Positions 28,790 to 38,311 of a stretch of DNA of 64,000 nucleotides are shown here, in pieces; positions within the stretch are counted from its first letter, which is position 1; each line of letters begins with the position of its first letter. The stretch is from an uncultured Acetatifactor sp. (lineage in GTDB: Bacteria; Bacillota; Clostridia; Lachnospirales; Lachnospiraceae). Position numbers and translations under genes: made by a program. The stretch covers positions 1 to 64,000 of the forward strand of contig CANQPH010000100.1 in NCBI GenBank assembly GCA_947625675.1, read 5' to 3'. Under the pieces are notes generated by a model, which saw only the letters and a list, made by a program, of their open reading frames with translations, was not told the DNA's origin and did no database searches.

Positions 28790-29994
28790 CAGGAGCCCTC
28801 CCTGTTCAACCATTTTTCAATATATTGTGCTGCATATTCACTGGCTTGCCCAGTTTCATTCAATCCAACTTGTTCCTGCAGGAGTTTGAGTTTTCCATGG
28901 TAGTTATCCATGTCAAAATTCAGGATCTTTTGTTCCAGTTCCGCCGTATCCCGCCCAAGGGGAAAGGGGAGATTAAATATGTCAAGATAGTAATCCTGAG
29001 CTTCCCGGTAAGCTTCCACGTCCGGGGCATACAAAAAGCAAGGTTTTCCACAGGTGGCAAAGTCGAACATGCAGCTGGAATAATCCGTAATCAGAATGTC
29101 ACAGGCAACAAGGAGTTCCTGCATGTCATTGTAGTCCGTGGCGTTATACAAACCAGCGCCGTATTTGACGACATTCTCTGCATCCCTTGTGTTTTCGGGA
29201 TGCATACGGATCAGCAGGTTCCACTGCCCCCCAAAACGTATATGGAGACTTTCCCGAATCTTTTCAAAATCCATCGACATGAAGTCAGTGTTAAAGTTGG
29301 GACGCCAGGTCGGAGCGTATAAGGCCAGGCGACCGTCGGTTATGTTGAAATGGGAAGATACTTTCTCTATAAAGGGCTGTGAATCACGGAAAAATACGTC
29401 ATTGCGAGGAGAACCATACTCCAGCATTTCGCCCGCATACCCAAAAGCCCGCCTATATATTTCCGTTGCTTGTCTGCTGTTTGACAGCATCAGGTCATAA
29501 CGTCTTACGTTATAGGGATATATTCTGGAATCCACCAGCGACATATTGTTTTGGTCTGTTCCGATTTTTTTAAGACCGTAGCTTCCATGGGCGGTTTCAA
29601 AGAAGAACTGCCCTTTTCTCTTATAAATACCATATTGTTTAGTATGGCTGTCGAGCCACATGGACGCTGTCATCAATTCCTTTAGCCCCGAAAAGCTTCC
29701 GTAAGTTACACGACGCACGCCCGCAGGGAGTTCGGCTTCCGCCCCCTTGCGCAATAGCCATACGATATCATAGTTGCCCTGGCTGTGGAGAAGGGCCTCA
29801 GTAATATACTTTGGGTTATCAGCATAATGCCTTCCCTTGAAGTTGCTGCACACAATCTTGTTCTTTTGGATTGGAAAGACACAAAGAAGGCGGCAGAAGA
29901 GGTTGTATAAAAAGCCATACACGAGAAAAACGGTATAAATCAACCTTTCACAGACGGGATTTTTTCTTGAAAATCGTTTTATCTTGTCATACAT
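28789..29994 (-). CDS. CDP-glycerol glycerophosphotransferase family (TagB/TagF-like)
   Basis: 'HTKQYGIYKRKGQFFFETAHGSYGLKKIG', 'LALYAPTWRPNF', 'ILITDYSSCMFDFATCGKPCFLYAPDVEAY'. Confidence 0.9.
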   Translation of the reverse strand: MYDKIKRFSRKNPVCERLIYTVFLVYGFLYNLFCRLLCVFPIQKNKIVCSNFKGRHYADNPKYITEALLHSQGNYDIVWLLRKGAEAELPAGVRRVTYGSFSGLKELMTASMWLDSHTKQYGIYKRKGQFFFETAHGSYGLKKIGTDQNNMSLVDSRIYPYNVRRYDLMLSNSRQATEIYRRAFGYAGEMLEYGSPRNDVFFRDSQPFIEKVSSHFNITDGRLALYAPTWRPNFNTDFMSMDFEKIRESLHIRFGGQWNLLIRMHPENTRDAENVVKYGAGLYNATDYNDMQELLVACDILITDYSSCMFDFATCGKPCFLYAPDVEAYREAQDYYLDIFNLPFPLGRDTAELEQKILNFDMDNYHGKLKLLQEQVGLNETGQASEYAAQYIEKWLNREGS

Positions 29995-30071
29995 GAAACC
30001 ACTTCCAGAATTTAATTAAATAAGCACGTGTGTTTCCTTGGCGAGTAAAAGACGCTGCGCCCTTTTGTGGT

Positions 30072-31220
30072 TTACTTGGCCGCATATTTAATGGCCTTGA
30101 ACCCCGCCTTCACCAAAGTAGGCAGATGCATCAACTCGTTGCTGTAGGCCTGGTTCGCCAACGGGCAGGCACAGTTCCCTTCCCGGATATACTTCCTTAC
30201 CTCTTCCGCCTTCTTCGAGTGCCACAGCCTCTGGAAGTCGTAGCCATAGTTCCGCAGGTTTCCCATCTCCTGGTCATACCCCAGCACGCAGCAGGGCCAT
30301 ACCCCGCCGTCGTAGTTGATGTGCACGTTGGACACACCTGCGTAGCAGGGGATCACCTGGCGACCCTCCGCCAGAATCCTCCCGGCCAGGTCGTAATAGA
30401 CCACCCGCATCGCCTCCGTGGTCCTCGCCAGACGCTTTTTCTTGCCGATGTTCTCTTCTACTTTTCGGGCAAAATCCTTGATCAGTTCCTGGTATACCTC
30501 CGCCGGCGGCGTGATCGGATCATCCAAGTTAAAGAACTCCGTCCGGCACTCCGCCACCTCGTTCCGGTAACTCTCCACTCCCAAGGAGTGCACGAAGTCC
30601 TCGATCTCCTCCAGGTCGTCGATGTTGAAGTTGGAGATCACCGTCCCAAGCTCCAGGTGGAAGTTGTCGTACTTCTCCTCCAATCCCTTCAGTCCTTCGA
30701 TGGTCTTCAGGAGGCACTTGAAGTTCCCCTTCACCCCCCGGATCTCGTCGTGCTTTTCCCCAACCCCGTCTATGGAGGGCTTCACCGTGAACGGCACCGA
30801 CGGGTCGTATGTGCGAATAATTTGAAGGATCCTCTCCGTGTCCCTCACGATCCTGTCCGAGAGGATGGCGTTGGTGGGGGTGTGGATCACCCTGGGCTTC
30901 AGGTACCTGCACGCCAGTTCCACGATCTCCGGAAGGTCCTTCCGAAGGAACGGCTCCCCGCCGCTCATGTTGAAGAAGTACACGGGGTGCATGGATCGGA
31001 ACACCTTTTCCACCTCGTCCAGGGTCAGGTCCCTTTCCGCCCGGGAGGGGTCCTGGCAGAACATGGCTCCGATCTGGCAGGTCTTGCACCTGGACTGGCA
31101 GGCGGCGGTGACCGAGTAGGTGAGGGTCATGGGGTTGAAGTTCTCGTAACCGAACCACCGATTCAGGCGGTAGCCCGCAAGGTAGGGCATCAGTTTCGTA
31201 AACAGATCGCTTTTTTTCAT
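30072..31220 (-). CDS. Radical SAM protein with C-terminal SPASM-like region
   Basis: 'TYSVTAACQSRCKTCQIG' (CxxxCxxC), 'FFNMSGGEPFLRKDLPEIVELA', C-terminal 'CYAGVSNVHINYDGGVWPCCVLGY..CACPLANQAY'. Confidence 0.88.
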   Translation of the reverse strand: MKKSDLFTKLMPYLAGYRLNRWFGYENFNPMTLTYSVTAACQSRCKTCQIGAMFCQDPSRAERDLTLDEVEKVFRSMHPVYFFNMSGGEPFLRKDLPEIVELACRYLKPRVIHTPTNAILSDRIVRDTERILQIIRTYDPSVPFTVKPSIDGVGEKHDEIRGVKGNFKCLLKTIEGLKGLEEKYDNFHLELGTVISNFNIDDLEEIEDFVHSLGVESYRNEVAECRTEFFNLDDPITPPAEVYQELIKDFARKVEENIGKKKRLARTTEAMRVVYYDLAGRILAEGRQVIPCYAGVSNVHINYDGGVWPCCVLGYDQEMGNLRNYGYDFQRLWHSKKAEEVRKYIREGNCACPLANQAYSNELMHLPTLVKAGFKAIKYAAK

Positions 31221-31223
31221 GGG

Positions 31224-32009
31224 TCATCCAACCTTCTCTGCAATGGTATAGTTGATGTGGGCGTAAACGGATTTGAGGAACTTGGGCAGCGGGAGCCTTT
31301 CCACCAGGTAGACCAGCTTCATCCACGTCGGGAAGGAGCCGTTCCTGAGCATGTCCACGTAGGGGGCTTCCCAGTCCACCTGGCTGAAATCCTGGTTCAT
31401 CCTGTGCAGGCGGACGTCCCGGAAGCCCAGGGAGTCCGGCCAGACGGGGCAGTCGACAAAGCCTGTCTCGACCACTTTCAGCCCGTGCTCTTGTAGCTTT
31501 TTCTTGATGAAGTGCCGGTTGTTGTAACGGACGTCCCCGTGGGTCCAGGGGATCCCCGTCCTCTTGTGTACCAGCCGGTGTATGGGGAACCCGACGTTCC
31601 CGGCATTCACGGAGAAGACGGCGACATATTTTCGGCTGACACGCTTCATCTCGTCTATGAGCTCGTCTGGCCTCTCACAAGTAGGGAAATAGGCGAAGTT
31701 CCAGACGAAGTCGAAGGAAGAGTCCTTAAAGCTTGTGTGACACATGTCGCTTTCCTTGGTCCAGGCCACCTTCCCCGCGGCGCCGATCCTTTCCCATTCG
31801 GATGCGTACTTCTCGATGCCGTTTACCAGGGTGATGTTTTCCGCTCGTTTGGCGAACCCTAGAGAATAGATGCTCGGCATGGCCTTGACGCCGTGGGCCG
31901 GCATCTCCAGCACGGAGCGAACGCCGTATTTTTGCGCCAGCCTGTCCAGCTTTTTCCCAACGGAGAACCTTTCATAGTTGACCCCGAACACTTCTATTTC
32001 CTTCTTCAT
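31224..32009 (-). CDS. SAM-dependent methyltransferase
   Basis: 'VRSVLEMPAHGVKAMPSIYSLGFAKRAENITLVNGIE', 'SFDFVWNFAYFPTCERPDELIDEMKRVSRKYVAVFSVN'; start at MKKEIEVFG. Confidence 0.75.
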   Translation of the reverse strand: MKKEIEVFGVNYERFSVGKKLDRLAQKYGVRSVLEMPAHGVKAMPSIYSLGFAKRAENITLVNGIEKYASEWERIGAAGKVAWTKESDMCHTSFKDSSFDFVWNFAYFPTCERPDELIDEMKRVSRKYVAVFSVNAGNVGFPIHRLVHKRTGIPWTHGDVRYNNRHFIKKKLQEHGLKVVETGFVDCPVWPDSLGFRDVRLHRMNQDFSQVDWEAPYVDMLRNGSFPTWMKLVYLVERLPLPKFLKSVYAHINYTIAEKVG

Positions 32010-32029
32010 TTTCCTCTCGCTTCTTTGCT

Positions 32030-33019
32030 CTACATGTAATGTTGTTCCTTGAAATATTTGACAGCCTTGGGCAGCCCCTCCTCCAGGGAAACCAAGGGTG
32101 CGAAGCCCAGGTCCGCCGCAGCCTTGGAAATGTCGACAATGCGGTCCGTGGAAACGGACTGGATGTTTCGCTGCGTAACGGGAGGTCTGCGCCCGGCCAG
32201 AAGGCAAAGCTTTTCCAGGGCGCCCGCCCCAAACACCGCCAGCCACCTGGGTATGTATATAAAATGTATCTTTTTGTTCAAGGAATTCCCGATGATCCCC
32301 GCCGTCATTGCCAGGGAATAGGATTCCTGGGATGAGACCATGTATATTTCCCCCGTGCGCCCCTTGTCCGCAAGCAGGACCAGCGCATTGACCAGGTCCG
32401 TTATGTATAGGGCAGGGGACAAGTTCTCGCCCCGCCCTATCTTGGGGAAAAAACCCGTTTTGCACACCTTTGCCATTGTCAGGAAGTCGCCCTTGAACCC
32501 AGGGCCGTACACCATGGACGGGCGCACGACGATTGCTGGGAGATGGCCTTCCCTTGCTTCGTTGAGGACGCACAGCTCCCCCTCCCGCTTGGTGACCTGG
32601 TAAGGGGTGTAGGGATTGCAATCGGTGTTCTCGTCGACCCGACCCGCCGGCTGCAGCCCCAGGGCAGCCGTGCTGCTCACATGTATGAACTTTTTGACAT
32701 GGCTTTCTTTTGCCTCGTCTATCATGTTCTGGGTGCCGGTCACGTTAACCCTGCGGAACCTTTCAAACGCTTGCTCGCTTGGCAAGTCATGCCCCATCAA
32801 GGCGGCCATGTGGTAGACTACATCGATGTCCCTGCAGCACCCCTTGACATCCCCCTTGTTTTCCACGTTGCCCTGGATGACCTCGCAACTGTCCCCAAAT
32901 AACTTCCTGGCCTTACCAGCATCGCGCACAAGCAACCTTAAATTGCATCCTTTTTCAAGCAGAGCGGGAACCAGATAAGAGCCCACGAAGCCGGTTGCCC
33001 CCGTAACTAAAACATTCAT
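32030..33019 (-). CDS. NAD-dependent epimerase/dehydratase (SDR)
   Basis: 'MNVLVTGATGFVGSYLVPALLEKGCNLRLLVRD', 'YHMAALMGHD', 'YQVTKREGE'. Confidence 0.88.
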   Translation of the reverse strand: MNVLVTGATGFVGSYLVPALLEKGCNLRLLVRDAGKARKLFGDSCEVIQGNVENKGDVKGCCRDIDVVYHMAALMGHDLPSEQAFERFRRVNVTGTQNMIDEAKESHVKKFIHVSSTAALGLQPAGRVDENTDCNPYTPYQVTKREGELCVLNEAREGHLPAIVVRPSMVYGPGFKGDFLTMAKVCKTGFFPKIGRGENLSPALYITDLVNALVLLADKGRTGEIYMVSSQESYSLAMTAGIIGNSLNKKIHFIYIPRWLAVFGAGALEKLCLLAGRRPPVTQRNIQSVSTDRIVDISKAAADLGFAPLVSLEEGLPKAVKYFKEQHYM

Positions 33020-33023
33020 TGTC

Positions 33024-34228
33024 TCACCCCTTGTTCAAGCTGAATGCGGTGTCAGCCGTTGCTTCCCCGCCGTCCTTGCCGACAAGTTCCTCGATGCTTT
33101 CCACCATCCGATCCCAAGAGAACTGCCAGGCGCTCCTGTGCAGGTTCCTTTCGAACGCTTCCGCATTTTCTTCCTTGAAGAAGCGGATGATGGCATCCGC
33201 CAGCGCTGCCGGGTTCCGGGGTTCCACTAAGTATCCAGTCGCCCCGTCCTCCACGACGTCGGGCAGGCCTCCCACGTCCGTCGCCACGACGGGCCTTTCA
33301 AACCCGAACGCTATCTGTGCCACGGCGCTCTGCGTTGCGGATTCATAAGGAAGCGCCACCAGGTCGCAGGCCGCAAAGTACTTTTCCACCCCGTCGTCAG
33401 GTACGTAGCCGTCCACGATCTCTATGCAGTCCTCCACGTCGCATTCCCGAATTAAGCTCAGGTACTCGTCCTTGTCCCCGTCAAAGGAACCCACCACCAT
33501 GAAGGTCACCCGCCCGAGTCCCTCCAGGATGGCGGGCATGGCCTTATCAGGTGCCGCAACCCCTTGTACTCCCGGACGAACCCGAAGAACAGGATGAGCT
33601 TTTCATCCGTATTCTTGCCCAGTTCCTTCCGGGCCTGTTCCCTGGTCAGCCCCCTGAGCTTGAACGCATTGTATGTCGGGAGCGGGCTCTGTTGGCATAT
33701 GGCGTTCCCCTTGACCGTCAGCAGGTCCTCCCCGTCGCTCTTGGAATGGACGATGAAGGAATCCCCCTTCCGCAATGCCAGCCTGGTCAGGAGCCTGTCC
33801 ATGGGGAACCGCTCGTGGGGGAAGACGTTGTGGCAGAGGAACAATTTGTGCGTCCGTTTCCCCAGGACGCCGCACAGGAGCCAGTAGCAAGGTGCAAAAT
33901 AGGGGTGCCACCATTGAAAGATGACGGCGTCCGGGCATGATCCCTTGATCGCACGCCCTACCGCCAGGATGTTGAAGGGATTGGCGGTGTTGATCAGGAA
34001 CCTGGCCTCGTCCACCTTGAATAAGTCGTTGCTGTAGTCTTTTTGGGGCTTCCGAAAAAGGAACTTCGGGTACTGCATCTTGTAGGAGATGAGGGTGACA
34101 TCGTGTCGGCCAGCCAAAGCCCTGTAGAGGAGGGCAGTATAGTGGGCGATCCCTCCCTTGTAGGGATACACCGGTCCGATTAGGACGATCCTTCTTCTGT
34201 TTCCCGTTTCCCTTGCGGCGTCTTCCAT
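33024..34228 (-). pseudogene. Glycosyltransferase family 4, interrupted by a single-nt frameshift (fragments 33506..34228 and 33024..33539)
   Basis: Upstream ORF '..LILFFGFVREYKGLRHLI|RPCPPSW*', downstream frame '(KA)MPAILEGLGRVTFMVVG..ACDLVALPYESATQS'; adding one A in 'CTGATAAGGCC' restores LIKAMPAIL. Confidence 0.85.
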
Positions 34229-34261
34229 GCCCTGTTTACCACCTGTTCCTCGGCGGACGGA

Positions 34262-34287
34262 TTTAACATTTTGCACAAAATGTTAAA
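34262..34287. promoter_or_regulatory. Palindrome TTTAACATTTTG-CA-CAAAATGTTAAA between divergent genes (possible operator)
   Basis: 12-bp perfect arms; lies between the GT4 (-) and ugd (+) starts. Confidence 0.55.
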
Positions 34288-34417
34288 ATATGCCGGATAA
34301 TGGGATATGATGGTAAAGATTACTTAAATTTATCAAAAATTGGTGAATTTTAGACCTTGTAATAATTTCGTAAATATTATATTATAGAAAAAATATATAC
34401 TTATTCGGAGGAACGAT

Positions 34418-35620
34418 ATGAAGATAGCAGTTGCTGGCACGGGATATGTGGGTTTATCTAATGCCATTTTGCTGGCGCAGCATAACGAAGTGGTGGCTAT
34501 TGATGTATTGCAAAGTAAAGTGGATATGATTAACCGCAGAAAGTCCCCTATTATTGATAAGGAGGTGGAAGAGTATTTACAGAATCATGAGTTGAATTTG
34601 ACGGCTACCACGGATTATGAATCCGCAGTCAAGGGAGCGGAGTACGTGATTATATCTACTCCCACGAATTATGACAGTGAAAAGAATTTTTTTGACACCA
34701 GTTCCGTGGAAGCGGCGATTGAACAGGTGCTCCGTTTTGCTCCGGATGCCGTAATGGTGATTAAGTCCACCATTCCTGTTGGTTACGTGAGCAATATCAG
34801 AAAAAAATATAAGGTGGATAATATTATTTTCTCCCCGGAATTCCTGAGGGAAGGCAGGGCCTTGTATGATAATTTGTATCCTTCCAGGATTATAGTGGGA
34901 GAGAAATCGGAGCGCGCACAGCGTTTTGCGGATCTTTTACGGGAAGGAGCAATTAAGCAGGATATTCCCGTTTTGTTGTTGGATTCCAAAGAGGCGGAAG
35001 CGGTGAAGCTGTTTGCAAATACCTATCTGGCCCTTCGAGTGGCATTTTTTAACGAAATGGATTCCTATGCGGAGATGAAAGGGATGGATACGAGGCAGAT
35101 CATAGACGGGGTATGCTTGGATCCGCGAATCGGAACGCATTACAATAATCCCTCTTTTGGATATGGCGGATACTGCTTGCCCAAGGATACGAAGCAGCTT
35201 CTTGCTAATTATGAAGATGTGCCGGAGAACCTTATAGAAGCCATCGTGAAGTCAAACAGGACCAGAAAGGATTTCGTTGCGGAACGTGTGCTGAGACTGG
35301 CTGGGTATTCTGAAGTTGGCGCCGAAGGAGCGAAACAATGCGTCGTGGGCATTTATCGGCTGACCATGAAAACGAATAGCGATAACTTCCGTCAAAGTTC
35401 CGTGCAGGGAGTTATGAGACGCATCAAGGATAAAGGGGTGGAGGTCATCGTCTATGAACCCACCTTAAAGGATGGAAGTACGTTTTGCGACAGTCAGGTT
35501 GTGAATGATTTGGACAAGTTTAAGAAAATGAGCAATGCAATTATTGCGAATAGGTATCAATCTGACTTGGATGACGTGCAGGACAAGGTTTATACGAGAG
35601 ATCTTTTTCGGAGAGATTGA
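34418..35620 (+). CDS. ugd: UDP-glucose/UDP-sugar 6-dehydrogenase
   Basis: '[30 protein letters not shown]', '[24 protein letters not shown]', '[15 protein letters not shown]'. Confidence 0.95.
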   Translation: MKIAVAGTGYVGLSNAILLAQHNEVVAIDVLQSKVDMINRRKSPIIDKEVEEYLQNHELNLTATTDYESAVKGAEYVIISTPTNYDSEKNFFDTSSVEAAIEQVLRFAPDAVMVIKSTIPVGYVSNIRKKYKVDNIIFSPEFLREGRALYDNLYPSRIIVGEKSERAQRFADLLREGAIKQDIPVLLLDSKEAEAVKLFANTYLALRVAFFNEMDSYAEMKGMDTRQIIDGVCLDPRIGTHYNNPSFGYGGYCLPKDTKQLLANYEDVPENLIEAIVKSNRTRKDFVAERVLRLAGYSEVGAEGAKQCVVGIYRLTMKTNSDNFRQSSVQGVMRRIKDKGVEVIVYEPTLKDGSTFCDSQVVNDLDKFKKMSNAIIANRYQSDLDDVQDKVYTRDLFRRD

Positions 35621-35656
35621 TTGAAAAATTGGATTGGACGAAGAGGGAGAAAAGAA

Positions 35657-36730
35657 ATGAAAGTTACAGCACTGATCATGGCCGGCGGGAAGGGAGAGCG
35701 TTTCTGGCCTAGGAGCAGGAAGGCTTATCCCAAGCAGTTTATAGATATCATGGGGTGTGGGAAGACGATGATCCAGCTTACGGTGGATCGCATATTGCCG
35801 CTGACGGCCATGGAAGACATTTACATCGTCACCAATGAGCAGTACAAGCAGTTGGTAAGAGAGCAGCTTCCACAGCTTCCCGAGGAAAATATTCTATGCG
35901 AGCCGGAGGGGCGCAACACCGCTCCGTGCATTGGTCTGGGGGCGGCCTATATGCTGCGGCGCAACGAAGATGCCGTCATGATGGTTTTAGCTTCTGACCA
36001 CCTGATAAAGCAGGAGGATTGCTATAGGGAGATCATGAAAGAAGCGATATCGGTTGCAGAGCAGGAGGAGAATCTCGTAACCATAGGAATTACCCCCAGT
36101 TATCCTGAAACGGGTTACGGATATATTAAACGCAACATGCAGATCGCCCTGGGTTCCGCCAGAGAGGTGGAGCGCTTTGTGGAAAAGCCGAACCGGGAGA
36201 CGGCGGAAAAATATCTCCAGAGTGGCGAATATTTGTGGAACAGTGGTATGTTCGTTTGGAAAGCTTCAACTTATATGAAGGCAATGAAAAACTTTCTTCC
36301 TGATATTTATGAGGGGTTATGTAGGATCCAGGCTTCCATTGGGACGGAGAAAGAGGGGGAAGTTCTGCGCAAAGAATTTATGGCAATGCGATCTATTTCT
36401 GTAGATTATGGTATTTTGGAAAAAGCAAATCGTATTTATGCTTTTTCAGGAGAATTCGGATGGGACGACGTGGGTTCCTGGCTGGCGGTGGAAAGATTCA
36501 GAGATGTTGATGAGAGCAACAATTTATTGACTGGAAACGTGGTCACGGTTGGCGTGCAGAATTGTATCATTGAAGCAAATAAGCGACTGATTGCGGCAGT
36601 GGGGCTGGATGGCCTGGTCGTGGTGGATACGGAGGATGCAACGTTGATCGGGGACAAGCTTCATATTGAAGAAATTAAGAAGGTTTTGGAACAATTAAGG
36701 CATAGGCCGGGCGGAGAAGACTATTTATAA
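35657..36730 (+). CDS. manC: Mannose-1-phosphate guanylyltransferase
   Basis: 'VTALIMAGGKGERFWPRSRKAYPKQFIDIMG', 'CEPEGRNTAPCIGLGAAYM', 'FVEKPNRETAEKYL'. Confidence 0.93.
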   Translation: MKVTALIMAGGKGERFWPRSRKAYPKQFIDIMGCGKTMIQLTVDRILPLTAMEDIYIVTNEQYKQLVREQLPQLPEENILCEPEGRNTAPCIGLGAAYMLRRNEDAVMMVLASDHLIKQEDCYREIMKEAISVAEQEENLVTIGITPSYPETGYGYIKRNMQIALGSAREVERFVEKPNRETAEKYLQSGEYLWNSGMFVWKASTYMKAMKNFLPDIYEGLCRIQASIGTEKEGEVLRKEFMAMRSISVDYGILEKANRIYAFSGEFGWDDVGSWLAVERFRDVDESNNLLTGNVVTVGVQNCIIEANKRLIAAVGLDGLVVVDTEDATLIGDKLHIEEIKKVLEQLRHRPGGEDYL

Positions 36731-36747
36731 GATAGGAGAGAAAAGAC

Positions 36748-37110
36748 ATGGACACCAAGCCCTTTGTGGATCAGCTGGACCAGCAGATCATGTTTGCGGA
36801 AAAGTCCTGGGGTAGTTTTAAGGTGCTGGACGTGGAGACGGGCAGCATGACCATCAAGGTAACGCTGAATCCGGGCCACAGCATGAATTATCACAATCAC
36901 AAGCATCGTGACGAGGTCTGGGTGGCCGTGGAAGGAAAAGGTCGTACCATCGTAGATGGGATGGAACAGGAGATCCGAGCCGGGGACGTGATCACCATGC
37001 AGGCGGGCTGCCGCCACACGGTGATGGCGGACACGGAGTTGAAACTGATCGAGGTGCAGCTTGGTAAGGAGATATCGGTGCATGACAAGCAAAAATTCCC
37101 TCTTGAATGA
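36748..37110 (+). CDS. Cupin, type II mannose-6-phosphate isomerase C-terminal-like domain
   Basis: 'SWGSFKVLDVETGSMTIKVTLNPGHSMNYHNHKHRDEVWVAVEGKGRTIVDGMEQEIRAGDVI'. Confidence 0.9.
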   Translation: MDTKPFVDQLDQQIMFAEKSWGSFKVLDVETGSMTIKVTLNPGHSMNYHNHKHRDEVWVAVEGKGRTIVDGMEQEIRAGDVITMQAGCRHTVMADTELKLIEVQLGKEISVHDKQKFPLE

Positions 37111-38131
37111 GAAAGATGCGAAGCCCTTTCTTTTAAAGCCTGTCGGGAAAGATTACCTATGGGGCGGGCGGCGGCTGAATGACGATTATTCCAAGGGAAT
37201 TGATTTGTTCCCTTTGGCGGAGACCTGGGAATGCTCCACCCATCCGGACGGGCCCAGCAGGGTGGCGGGAGGAAGCTTTGACGGCTTGCTGCTTTCCGAG
37301 GTGCTGGAGCTTCATCCGGAATATCTCGGAACCCATCCTGGGACCGGCATTTCCGTAGGAAACCGTTCTGCAGCGTCTTGCGGCGGGGAGCTGCCCATCA
37401 TGGTGAAGCTGATTGACGCCGACAAGGATCTTTCCGTGCAGGTGCACCCGGACGATGCCTATGCGGCGGCCCATGAAAACGGGCAGTTGGGCAAAACCGA
37501 GATGTGGTACGTCCTGGATGCCGCTCCGGGGGCCACTCTGATTTACGGGCTGCGTTCCTCGGTGGACAAGGAATTGTTTCGAAAGAGTCTTTTGGACGGA
37601 ACCGTGGAAAAATATTTGCGGAAGGTGGAGATTCGGAAGGGGGACGTGTTCTATATTGAAGCGGGCACCATTCATGCCATCGGCGCAGGGGCCCTGATTG
37701 CGGAAATACAGGAAAGTTCCAATCTCACTTATCGCCTTTATGATTATGACAGGACGGACAAGGATGGAAAAAAACGTCCGCTCCATATTGACCGGGCTCT
37801 GGAGGTGGCGGATCTGTCCGGCGGAGAGGAACCGAGACGCCCCATGCGGGTCTTGAGATATCAAAAGGGCTGCGCTTCGGAATTTCTGTGCCGGTGCAAG
37901 TATTTTCAAGTGGAAAGGATCCTGCTCAATACGGAGCGTTATCGGGAAATGATGGATTTTAGGACTTCCGGATTGTCCTTTGGAGTTCTGCTGTGCGTGG
38001 ATGGATGCGGAGCCTTGTTTTTCGGAGGGGAATCCCTTCCTTTTTTTCAAGGCGATTGTATTTTTGTCCCTGCGAATTCCGTACAGATCAAGATTCATGG
38101 AAAAGCCCAGCTTTTGAAAGTCAGCTGTTAA
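37082..38131 (+). CDS. manA: Class I mannose-6-phosphate isomerase
   Basis: 'KPVGKDYLWGGRRLNDDY', 'PIMVKLIDADKDLSVQVHPDDAYAA', 'IEAGTIHAIGAGALIAEIQESSNLTYRLYDY'. Confidence 0.9.
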   Translation: MTSKNSLLNEKDAKPFLLKPVGKDYLWGGRRLNDDYSKGIDLFPLAETWECSTHPDGPSRVAGGSFDGLLLSEVLELHPEYLGTHPGTGISVGNRSAASCGGELPIMVKLIDADKDLSVQVHPDDAYAAAHENGQLGKTEMWYVLDAAPGATLIYGLRSSVDKELFRKSLLDGTVEKYLRKVEIRKGDVFYIEAGTIHAIGAGALIAEIQESSNLTYRLYDYDRTDKDGKKRPLHIDRALEVADLSGGEEPRRPMRVLRYQKGCASEFLCRCKYFQVERILLNTERYREMMDFRTSGLSFGVLLCVDGCGALFFGGESLPFFQGDCIFVPANSVQIKIHGKAQLLKVSC

Positions 38132-38311
38132 ATACAATCTGGCTGGCAAATGATTCAAAAAGTATAGATTTTTGATACAATTCTGATACGTTCTCCATTT
38201 ATGTTATTAGTGTCAACGAGAAAGCAATCCATCGAATTTTGAAGGAATGTGCGCTTGGCGGCGCATGACGATGGCATGGTATCGGTCTGACGGGATGGGG
38301 AGTGTATTCAA

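Noticed and set aside
30030-31496. 488-aa + strand ORF opposite the radical SAM gene
   Set aside because: The - strand product has clear radical SAM motifs; the + strand frame is a compositional artefact.
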